Positions 34,002 to 41,900 of a stretch of DNA of 64,000 nucleotides are shown here, piece by piece. The stretch is from Oribacterium asaccharolyticum ACB7 (GTDB lineage: Bacteria > Bacillota > Clostridia > Lachnospirales > Lachnospiraceae), in contig NZ_JH414505.1 of NCBI RefSeq assembly GCF_000238075.1, forward strand, positions 601,481 to 665,480, given 5' to 3'. Made by a program: the position numbers and the translations under genes. Position 1 is the first letter of the stretch; each line of letters starts with the position of its first letter. The notes under the pieces were generated by a model. It searched no databases and was not told where the DNA came from. It was given only the letters and a program-made list of their open reading frames with translations.

Positions 34002-34942
34002 TCCGTACTACCTCCCTGCCTCAGTAGCTGTAAGGCCTTTTCCTTTGCCAGAGAATCGTAGTCCACCTCATCCTGCTTGAAATTCACAAAGCGGTTCTTC
34101 TTCTCTTCCGGCTTTCCCGCATCCTGCCGCGCATTTTGCTTCCTGCTTTTCTTCGTTAAATCAAATTGCTCTATCAGGCTCTTTGCCTGCTTTACTGTCT
34201 GAATGCGCTTCTCATGCCAGTCCAGCGCAACACTCTCGATATAGCGAGGGCTCGTCTTATCAATGCTTGCACAATAATCCAGTAAGAACTCGATGAGCTC
34301 TGAACTCATCCCCAAATACTCCACCATATACTCAAACTTCTGAATATGGCTGCGGCTCACACCACCCGGCAGCAAATACTGCGCCACATAGAGGATACCC
34401 TCAAACTCTTCCTCATTGATTTCCTGCTTCTTTTCCTCTATCGGAAGCAGATTTCGCTGCGTGTAGGACACGTTCTGCTCTGCTAAAGGCGAATTTTTTT
34501 CTGCAAGAGGCAGAGTATTCTCTGTAAGAGGCAGCTTACTTTCTGTAGGAAGCGAATTTTTTTCTGCAAGAGGTAAATGTTTCTGATTTTTCTCAGCAAA
34601 AAAAGACAGCTTTGTAAAATTGTTCGCCTGCTTTCTGTGTAAGACTTCCTCGGAAAGTCTAGCCGCCTCCTCAGAGCGAATTTCTTCCTCTACCGCCTTC
34701 GCCGTCCCTTCTTTGAAAATCCCTCTTTTTTCCCAATAAAATATAGCTCTCTTGATGTCATAATCCGTCAAGTTCAATGCATCCGCAATAGAATGAATCT
34801 TCAGGTTCTCCCGTAAATGACGTAGCAAATAAAGGTAGACCCGAACATACTCCCCGCTTGCCTCCGCTAAATATTCGTCTATAAATGCATTTGGGACGCA
34901 GGTAATCTCCGCCTTTATCCCTTCTTGAAACTGAATTTCCAT
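33992..34942 (-). CDS. DnaD-domain primosome protein with repeated linker
   Basis: A 316-aa protein. Start set at MEIQFQEGIKAEITCVPNAF, which follows a purine-rich ribosome site; an ATG 11 codons upstream lacks one. Residues 10-85 form a winged-helix-like DnaD N-domain (YVRVYLYLLRHL, IHSIADALNLTDYDIKRAI). Residues about 195-270 form the DDBH2 domain (FEGILYVAQYLLPGGVSRSH, then FEYMVEYLGMSSELIEFLLD and YIESVALDWHEKRI). The linker between them contains imperfect repeats of LPLAEKNSLP type. Works with the loader encoded next. Confidence 0.87.
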   Translation of the reverse strand: MEIQFQEGIKAEITCVPNAFIDEYLAEASGEYVRVYLYLLRHLRENLKIHSIADALNLTDYDIKRAIFYWEKRGIFKEGTAKAVEEEIRSEEAARLSEEVLHRKQANNFTKLSFFAEKNQKHLPLAEKNSLPTESKLPLTENTLPLAEKNSPLAEQNVSYTQRNLLPIEEKKQEINEEEFEGILYVAQYLLPGGVSRSHIQKFEYMVEYLGMSSELIEFLLDYCASIDKTSPRYIESVALDWHEKRIQTVKQAKSLIEQFDLTKKSRKQNARQDAGKPEEKKNRFVNFKQDEVDYDSLAKEKALQLLRQGGSTEWH

Positions 34943-34986
34943 CTCTGCCCTTTCCCTGTCTTCTCCCGTTGTCATACTCGATTTGC

Positions 34987-35015
34987 ATCATAGCACAGGG
35001 CAAAAAAGTCTTCAA
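34987..35015 (-). promoter_or_regulatory. Sigma-A promoter of the DnaD/helicase-loader operon
   Basis: TTGAAG (35010-35015), 17 bp, TATGAT (34987-34992) with TGC extension, all on the minus strand, about 45 bp before the start codon. Confidence 0.72.
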
Positions 35016-35033
35016 TGGCACTGTTCCACAAGT

Positions 35034-35158
35034 TTATCAACAGGACTTATCCACAGCAATGTGGATAATGTGGGTTTCTTTTTTCCAATATTCCAAAAGC
35101 CTTTATTTACTGGCTTTTTCACACTTTACTTCTTCTAATGACAGCTACTTTATCCACA
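35034..35158. promoter_or_regulatory. DnaA-box cluster
   Basis: Three perfect DnaA boxes TTATCCACA at 35047-35055 (+), 35060-35068 (-) and 35150-35158 (+), plus a one-mismatch box TTATCAACA at 35034-35042 (+). The first three lie within 35 bp, about 20 bp upstream of the -35 box of the DnaD/loader promoter. AT-rich sequence follows at 35193-35235. No dnaA or dnaN is nearby, so regulation of the operon by DnaA is more likely than a chromosomal origin. Confidence 0.75.
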
Positions 35159-35225
35159 TTTCATAGGTGGATTTCCAAAAAAATCTTCCTCACGAAAGTT
35201 TTTTTTATTTTGCTATGATTCCTGT

Positions 35226-35271
35226 AAAAAATAAAGAGCCTCCGACGTCGAAACCGACGTCCAAGACCCTT
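35226..35271 (-). terminator. Intrinsic terminator of the pilus operon
   Basis: On the minus strand AAGGGTCT...GACGTCG pairs with CGACGTC...AGGCTCTT (8 bp with two G-U pairs, a 2-nt internal loop, then 7 bp; loop of 4), followed by TATTTTTT. It lies 138 bp after the minor pilin stop. The gap between holds another short hairpin (GCCAC/GTGGC at 35321-35342). Confidence 0.75.
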
Positions 35272-35408
35272 ATTATCGTATAAACGAGTTTTGTACGAAA
35301 CCTTACTCGATAAGAAGCCTTGCCACCCGCAATGCGTGTGGCAGTTTGTCTCCCTACAAATTATTTCTCCTATTAATATATCACACCGATTATGGGTAGA
35401 TACCTTTA

Positions 35409-36206
35409 CTATTGGATATTCTTCTTCTGTTTCTTTTTCTGCCCTAAGCCCCAGAAAAGAAGAGATATCATGGAAACCAGTGCAAACATACCGTAGAGTG
35501 CCATGACACTGCCGTCGCCCGTAGCAACCTGTCTCAGTACACCGAGGACATCCGGTTTCTTCATCGTTACATCCGGAGTGGTAATCAGAGGTCTGTTTTC
35601 ACCTTGTACAGTCGGAACCTTCGGATCCGGTGTATTGGTTCCCGGACTTGGCGGTCTGTTTCCTCCACCGCCCGGATTTCCGGGGGTTGAGCCTCGACTA
35701 TAGCTATTGTTAAAGACAATCTCATTCTTCTTTGCCAAATCTTCTCCGGTTCCCACCAGCACTACCGCTGTAAGATAAGGGGGAACAGGATTATCGTTCT
35801 CATCCTTTGTAAATTCCATTACCTTCACCAGAACCGTATAAACTGTCTGATCATAAGTGAAATAACTCTTATTGCCTGCCGTTTGCTTAATGAAATACTG
35901 ATAATCTCCCTCTCTTGTGTAGGTCATTTCATTGAACTTCAGTTCATGTTGCTGTGGTCCCGCACTTGTTACCGTAAGCTCACTGGGACTTGCAATCGGC
36001 GTAATCGCCGCATTTCCGCTTGCCGGATCCACTTCCATGTTAATCTTATAGGTCTCTTCCGGAGCATTTCCGGAAATATTTACTTTAACAGGAATCTTCA
36101 CGGATGCACTCTCTGCCGCTTTAGCAACCATTCCCAACCCTGCCGATAGGAAAAGCACAGCCGATAGAAGCTTGCCAGCCCTTATTAAAAACTCTTTTGC
36201 TTTCAT
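35409..36206 (-). CDS. Minor pilin, FctB/base-pilin-like
   Basis: A 265-aa wall-anchored pilin. Signal peptide in residues 1-30 (LLSAVLFLSAGLGMVAKA). One Ig-like pilin domain (about 35-175) contains the segment YTREGDYQYFIKQTAGN and ends with EIVFNNSY, typical of T-antigen/FctA-like pilin domains that form intramolecular isopeptide bonds. A Pro/Gly-rich stalk (180-225) leads to the sorting signal QVATGDGS, a hydrophobic helix and a KKKQKK tail. The motif is not LPXTG but fits class B sortase-type pilin motifs. Last gene of the pilus operon, likely the wall-anchoring base subunit. Confidence 0.8.
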   Translation of the reverse strand: MKAKEFLIRAGKLLSAVLFLSAGLGMVAKAAESASVKIPVKVNISGNAPEETYKINMEVDPASGNAAITPIASPSELTVTSAGPQQHELKFNEMTYTREGDYQYFIKQTAGNKSYFTYDQTVYTVLVKVMEFTKDENDNPVPPYLTAVVLVGTGEDLAKKNEIVFNNSYSRGSTPGNPGGGGNRPPSPGTNTPDPKVPTVQGENRPLITTPDVTMKKPDVLGVLRQVATGDGSVMALYGMFALVSMISLLFWGLGQKKKQKKNIQ

Positions 36207-36223
36207 CTCCGTTACTCCTCCAT

Positions 36224-36967
36224 TTATGGGTTCACTCTTACCATCACCACTGCTCTTCCGTTCGTTTCTACAGATACACAGGTAGACAAGGCCATAATCT
36301 GATCCGATTCCTTCATGCCGATGTCTCTGAAATTTGTAGCGTGATTTTTCAAATACTCTACAAGCTCCATAACATGACCTTTCTTTTCTTCTACATCATA
36401 TATCATTCTGTCATACGCATCACACTCTATGACGGCAAAAACCTCCAACTTTCTTGCTTTTCCATCCGGTAAAAAAAGATGTCCTGTCAGGTGCTTATCA
36501 AAGTAGTCCTTCTCAATGAACTCCATGACATCCCCATACATTCCGCCGTTATCCATGTGGTGGCCATAGGTCAGCATATAGGGGTCGCTAAAGTCTGCTT
36601 TGTTTTCCACACTAAGAAAAATTGAGCCGGATAAGGAAAACTCACACATTACATCCTTATTAACATACTCCATATCGTCTCGTCCCTGAACCATGGGGTA
36701 GTCAATGTGTGTTCCGTCTAAAGTAATCCATGCTCTGGTATCCGGATTGATTGCCATAAGCTCTTGCAAGCTAAGCCTTGCTTCTTCAGGATTATCCAAG
36801 CTGGGTTTGTACTTTAGAAGATCATCTTTCAGAAAGGCACCGCTCATCGTTACATAGGTGTCCCAAAGAGAATATCCTCCGAAGGACAACATAACCACCA
36901 TAAGGATGATTGCAAGAAAGGATAAAATCTTGTCGCCAAATCTGGCGGCACTTGCTACTACATCCAT
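36224..36967 (-). CDS. Class B sortase (pilus-associated)
   Basis: A 247-aa membrane transpeptidase that joins pilin subunits. An N-terminal membrane helix (residues 15-37) is followed by the sortase B fold: WITLDGTHIDYPMVQGRDDM, the catalytic His in LTYGHHMDNGGMYGD near 130, the catalytic Cys in ALSTCVS near 225 and the active-site Arg in NGRAVVMVRV near the C-terminus. Streptococcal FCT pili also use a class B sortase for polymerisation. It lies between major and minor pilin genes, as in those loci. Confidence 0.9.
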   Translation of the reverse strand: MDVVASAARFGDKILSFLAIILMVVMLSFGGYSLWDTYVTMSGAFLKDDLLKYKPSLDNPEEARLSLQELMAINPDTRAWITLDGTHIDYPMVQGRDDMEYVNKDVMCEFSLSGSIFLSVENKADFSDPYMLTYGHHMDNGGMYGDVMEFIEKDYFDKHLTGHLFLPDGKARKLEVFAVIECDAYDRMIYDVEEKKGHVMELVEYLKNHATNFRDIGMKESDQIMALSTCVSVETNGRAVVMVRVNP

Positions 36968-36993
36968 GCTTTGTCCTTTCTACTCCTTTAACT

Positions 36994-37010
36994 TGTACAC
37001 TGTGTGTACA
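36994..37010. promoter_or_regulatory. Palindrome before the sortase gene
   Basis: TGTACAC-TGT-GTGTACA, a perfect 7-bp inverted repeat just before the sortase ribosome site. It could be an operator for a separate sortase promoter or a short RNA hairpin. Confidence 0.4.
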
Positions 37011-37074
37011 TGATAAACTTTGCTAAACTATCGTCTATTTTCACAAAATTTATAATCTACATACCCTGTATTTC

Positions 37075-37116
37075 CAGTATCCCTCCCGGGGAGCAAGCTC
37101 CCCGGGAATTATACTG
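37075..37116 (-). other. Very stable hairpin between major pilin and sortase genes
   Basis: Perfect GC-rich 10-bp stem CCCGGGGAGC / GCTCCCCGGG with a 2-nt loop, extended by CAGTAT/ATACTG beyond a 4-nt internal loop. It lies about 105 bp after the pilin stop. No T run follows, so it is better explained as a 3' stabiliser or a partial transcription block that keeps pilin mRNA in excess over sortase mRNA. Confidence 0.7.
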
Positions 37117-37220
37117 ATTCAAAACTTTCCGTAAACCCCACCGAGTTTGGAGAAGAAGATTTGATTACTCGACAAGACTCGCAGAAATATTTTGAAGCTT
37201 AGTTAAAGAATATCGAGAAA

Positions 37221-38540
37221 TTATTCCTCTTCCTTCTTACGGTTAACGAATACTACACCCAATCCACCTGCTACAGCAAGCATCAAAGCATACGGAGCAA
37301 CATTCATTACAATACCGGTCGGTGTAACGTTGTCCTTATCGTTTTTAATCTCTACAGCAGCCTGGTTCTTATGAACGTTAAAGCTTGTCTCATAGTTAGT
37401 TACTGCAGCAAGCTCATCAAGACGGGTACCAGTTGTTAAATCACCGGTTGTAGCATAGTTTGTCTTATCCTCGCCGGCAGTCATTACATAGCCTGCTCCG
37501 TTAACTTCCTTTACATAAACCTTATCACCCTTTGTTAATCCGGTAATCTTAATTCCCTTGCCATCTTTTGCTTTAAAGGTGAACTTATAAGCTGCAGTTC
37601 TAACTGCATACTCAGCCTGTGTACTTGCTGTAATCGCTTTTCCGGAAAGAGCTGTAGCTCCATCCTCGTCGAGAACTGCATACATCTCTCTCTTACTGTC
37701 TGTTACAGCCGTAACACTTGCAGGAACTACGAAAACCTCAAATTCAAAGTCCTGGCTCTTGTTGGAAGCATTTCCGGTAACCTTCTTCTTAATCGTTACT
37801 ACATGTGTAGAATCGTTCGGATGATCTTCATCACCAGGAGGAGTTACAGGAGGAATATCCGGATTTGGTGGCGGAGTCGGATTTCCATAGTTATTGGTAA
37901 TTCCGGTTACCTTTTCACTCAGTGCTTTCTTTTTCTGCTCTTCTGTAAGGTTAATAGTATTACCTAATTTTGTACGAACAACCTTAGCAATGATATGATC
38001 CTTATCAACGTTATCAACAGGATCAACAGCATGGTACTTCATTACCATAATCTTATACTCGGACTTACTATAAACTACACCTTCGTAGCCACTATTAACC
38101 TCTTTTAAGATGTACTCATAAGTTCCATAGTCTACGGTTGCAGGAGCAAATACACTGTCAACAACCTCGAACTCTGCATCAGATGCAAAGTATCTATAAT
38201 CAGAATTTGCTTCTTTCTTACCAAATTTTTCTGCACTACCCGGTTGCGGCTCGAAAACAGCCTTTTTCTTTACTTTAACTCCGCCTGCAAGTCCGGCTTT
38301 TGTTGTTACCTTAGACGTACCTGTAGCTGTTTCATATTCCCACTCAGTGCTTCCCGGGCCTGCTTCAATCGTAAAGTCGAAAGCAGTCTGCGGTGCTAAA
38401 GTCTCACCATCTACGTACAGCTTCTTGGTGAAAGGAATGGTCAGCTCTTTACTGTCAAATGCGAATGCAGGCATAGCCATAGACATTACCATCATTCCGG
38501 ATAATGCCAGTGTTGCGAGTTTGTTTAAATTCTTTCTCAT
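37221..38540 (-). CDS. Major pilin, FctA/Spy0128-like
   Basis: A 439-aa pilus backbone subunit. Signal peptide in residues 1-27 (ending AMPAFA). Two T-antigen/FctA-type Ig-like domains (about 30-205 and 245-400) each start with a Lys-containing strand (LTIPFTKKLYVDG, VVTIKKKVTGN) and end with an Asn-rich strand (GITNNYGN, EIKNDKD), the usual donors and acceptors of isopeptide bonds. They are separated by a Pro-rich hinge. The sorting signal is VTPTG followed by a hydrophobic helix and RKKEEE. Upstream lies a long structured leader. Confidence 0.85.
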   Translation of the reverse strand: MRKNLNKLATLALSGMMVMSMAMPAFAFDSKELTIPFTKKLYVDGETLAPQTAFDFTIEAGPGSTEWEYETATGTSKVTTKAGLAGGVKVKKKAVFEPQPGSAEKFGKKEANSDYRYFASDAEFEVVDSVFAPATVDYGTYEYILKEVNSGYEGVVYSKSEYKIMVMKYHAVDPVDNVDKDHIIAKVVRTKLGNTINLTEEQKKKALSEKVTGITNNYGNPTPPPNPDIPPVTPPGDEDHPNDSTHVVTIKKKVTGNASNKSQDFEFEVFVVPASVTAVTDSKREMYAVLDEDGATALSGKAITASTQAEYAVRTAAYKFTFKAKDGKGIKITGLTKGDKVYVKEVNGAGYVMTAGEDKTNYATTGDLTTGTRLDELAAVTNYETSFNVHKNQAAVEIKNDKDNVTPTGIVMNVAPYALMLAVAGGLGVVFVNRKKEEE

Positions 38541-38589
38541 TTTTTCTCCCCTTTTTTAAAAAATAGTAGAAGTGTGTGATATATAAACA

Positions 38590-38840
38590 GAAGGTGTGCG
38601 CCTTCAATTTATTGAGTTACGTGAGGTACGGCTTTGCGCCGTTCTCATTTTCCATTGAAAAGTCTTATATTCTTTTCTGCTTAGCCGATATTACATCTGT
38701 CTAAGCTATCTCTTCCGATGCAGATGCAACTGCTGTTGGAGACGCCGGAGTCGCCATTTAAACTCCTTTCGTCGGTCTTCGGTGATTCGAAGTTCTTTTC
38801 CAACTTTGTTCTTCTTCAGCAGGTGTATCTGCATCGGAAG
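38590..38840 (-). ncRNA. Structured leader RNA candidate upstream of the major pilin gene
   Basis: Read on the minus strand, five stems can be drawn. A 24-bp closing stem (38817-38840 with 38712-38735, three mismatches) continues as GTTGGA/TCCAAC (38799-38804 with 38735-38740) and encloses two side hairpins: CTTCG/CGAAG, and GACG..GGAGT / ACTCC..CGTC. Together they form a three-way junction. Downstream follow GCTTAG/CTAAGC (38701-38706 with 38679-38684), GAG-ACGGC/GCCGT-CTC (38623-38646) and GAAGG/CCTTC (38590-38605). I do not recognise a known riboswitch; it does not show the c-di-GMP-I or -II consensus. Structure is drawn by eye only. Confidence 0.45.
38701..38757 (-). CDS. Possible 18-codon leader peptide in the pilin leader
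   Basis: ATG at 38757 follows AAAGGAG with 6-base spacing and is open for 18 codons, MATPASPTAVASASEEIA, to a TAG at 38701-38703. Its ribosome site lies in one arm of a hairpin (GGAGT/ACTCC) inside the structured leader, so its translation could be coupled to the RNA fold. It may equally be fortuitous. Confidence 0.25.
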   Translation of the reverse strand: MATPASPTAVASASEEIA

Positions 38841-38903
38841 TGATATTTTTATAAGCTTTTCAATGAACTTGATAGGTTGTTACTATTTCAGAAAAGATTG
38901 GAT

Positions 38904-41900
38904 TTATACTTCCTCTCTTTTCTTTTTCTTTATGCTGAGGTAAAGCCCAGCCATAAATGTAAATCCACAGAGACTCAATACATACGGTGTGAAGTCTCCT
39001 CGAAGTCCGGTCGGAACCAAAGTTTTACGTGGATTCCGGAAAGTGATTTCTCCATCCCGGCTCAAGATATCAGTAGCAGAGTAAGCCCCTTTTCTATTGA
39101 TGTACTTTCCGTCCATAAAATCAATAAAGTCGTACTTGATTTCCCGAATATCCAGGGGTTCAGATACTCCATCTTTACTCATCTCACCCTTCGCCAAATC
39201 ATAACCATCTTCTCTCGACTCAAATACTTTATAATAAATATTTTCATCAATTGGCAAGGTAAGCGATTCCCCATGTTTCAACTTCATACGTACCACGGTG
39301 GCGTTTATCTTATTTCCTCGTCCGTCATCAAACTCTATTGGATTTCCTTTGATGTTTTTAACTTCGCCGTGTCCACTTCTTCCATTATTGTTCGGTTTCC
39401 ACTTATTATCTATATATTTATTAATATCTTCATCACTAAGCGGAATATACTTATTCCCATCATATGAAAATAGCCCTATATAGAATTCAAAGCTTTTATT
39501 CCTTGCTTCTGTAGTGAAAGCCGTACCTCCAAATTCTTCTACAACTTTTCTGATGGTAATGGTCTTCTCTCTTGGAACATTTTTATATGTATTGAAGAAA
39601 TGATAATTTCGACGTACATCCATCAGCTTTAAGTCTTCAGTTTGACCACCATGACGGACTGCATTTTTATCAAATTGGTATCCTTTTGTTCCGGTACTAA
39701 AAATCTTTCCTTCGCTACTTTCAACTTCCTTCACCCGGTACTTCATATTAAGAGGAGTGTTATAAATCGAAATACTAATGTTGGGATTACCTTTCGCTCT
39801 TGCATAAGGGGCTCCCTGTCTATACTCCTTAAAAACTCTACTAACTTTTATATATAAGTTAGTATTAGGAAGTTTAAGTATCTTATCTTCATTCTCCCCT
39901 AAATAATCAGCCGGTGAAACTGTTGCAAGTAGTTCCTCAGTTCCTGCTGCATTTTCACGAGAAATCCTGAAACTTATTGTTTTTAAGATCTCTTTTCCGA
40001 GAATCGTTAAGCCTGAACTCTCTTTAAAGAACTCACCTTCATCGAAACCTAAGAACGCTTTTTCAATCACCATATTTCCCGGGTTAATGATTGGTTTGTT
40101 ATACTTCTTATTTTCATCCTTTCCATTTACCTTATAAGAAAGCGTTGCTTCCGTATTTGTGGGTAATCCAGGCTTACCCGTTGAGGAAGCGTATCTAAGT
40201 TTATCGGATTGCTCTCTGTTCAAATCTTCCTTACAAATCGCGTTTAAATCTGTTCGTGCATCTCCTATTATGATGTTTTCAGTACCATGAGGATCTTTAC
40301 TTATAGGAGCAATATGATACTCACCATTATAAAAAGTTTTACCAATTTCCTCAAAAGCGTCCACTGTCGGGATAATCTTAGCTACTGCACGAATCTCATA
40401 TCCCGCAGGTAGAGTAAAGTCTTCCGGAATAGTTTTTAATGAAATCTTCCATAACTTTTTGCCATTTTCAATATAATCGTCATCGACTTTGATATCGAAA
40501 CCTTTAAAGTTAAGGGACTCCTTCTCTTGCGGATCAGTAACCTCATGATCAACTTCTACACCATTAGCCTTGAGTTTAACTAATTGTCCTACAACCGTTG
40601 ACGTAGGATTCTGTGTATCAACCGGTTGAACGAATCGTGTTAGAGTATCGGAAATCTCAACATTCTGCACCTGATTACGAGCTACCCTCTTATAGATTCC
40701 TTGGAATGCTTCATGAAGATTATCAACAGTAGAACCATCGAAGCACTTATAAAGAACATCTTCATACAAAGCTCTTTCTCTTCTGTCAGGATGTTTTTTA
40801 TCATCGTACTTTTCACCCGTTCTTTGGTTGCCGTCTTCATCATAGTACTGCCCCATGGCAAAGTCATTTAGGTAATTCCAATTAGTTTTTGCTCCTACAC
40901 CAATGCTATAGAACGCATCTATATTGGTCAATTTGCTAAGTTCCCCTCTAGCTTGATTTAATGCAGGAAAATTTATACTGTATCCATTGCCGTAACTCCA
41001 TCCCTCTTGATAACTCCTACGAATGATATAATAATCAGAATCATTATACCGATGCGTATCCTCAAAAATATAATTATATGGCTTCCCTTCCTTTTTCTTT
41101 TCCTCTTCCTTTTTCTTTTCCTTTTCTGTTTTCTTTGGAATTGTAGCAAACTTGGGATTTCCACCGGCAATAAACACGACAATCTTTTCCGCATCTTCTC
41201 TTACTTTGGAATTCTCATTAGTTAAACCGCCTTCGGCAACTTCATACTCCGTTCCATCTCTCAAAAGAGTTTTCACATTTTTCATTGCTGATGCATAGTT
41301 TTCTCCACTAACGGTTCTCTTATCCCCGTTCTTAAAGGTGCTCTTCTTTTCATCCAGAGCATCTAGCTTATCAATAATGTCCTTAGGATTTTGGGTGAAA
41401 CCCATAACATGTTTTGTATCATTATAGGCTTTGTCGCTTACATTAAATCCGCTACTCATTCCATCATAATCAGTAGCTTCATCAAGCCACACTTTGGCGT
41501 TTCCTTTATCACCTTTATACTCTCCAACTATATTGATGTCCTTGTTACCTTGCTCATCTTTTTCATTGCCGCCAAGTATTGCATTGGTATTCTTGTAATG
41601 AATGGAGTCAAGAGAATCATACTTCGCTTTAACCTCCTCAACTATGCTGCCAAAACCTTTGTCTCCATCCATGGTGACAAGTGCATAACGTACATCACTA
41701 TCTGATTGCGAAAGTCTCTCAATGAACTTTTTGATTTCATTCTTTACTTTGGTTGACTTAGCGCTATCCTTATCTACATAATCCTCCTCACTTAGCTTCT
41801 TTAACTTTTCGTTAAAGCCAAAGCCTGTAGCCATTACAGCAGTATTGTCATAAACAAAAACAACATCCAATTTTTGTTTATTATTGCTATTCTCTTTCAC

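Noticed and set aside
34976-35260. DnaA-box cluster as the chromosomal origin.
   Set aside because: No dnaA, dnaN, rpmH or gidA nearby, and the boxes sit at an operon promoter. Kept only as a possible secondary role.
37075-37116. The GC-rich hairpin as an intrinsic terminator.
   Set aside because: No T run follows on either strand within 15 bases, and the sortase gene downstream has no convincing promoter of its own.
38586-38646. GCGCAAAGCC near 38630 as part of a c-di-GMP-I riboswitch.
   Set aside because: Only a short fragment resembles the consensus; the GNRA-type first helix, its partner bases and the closing stem are absent.
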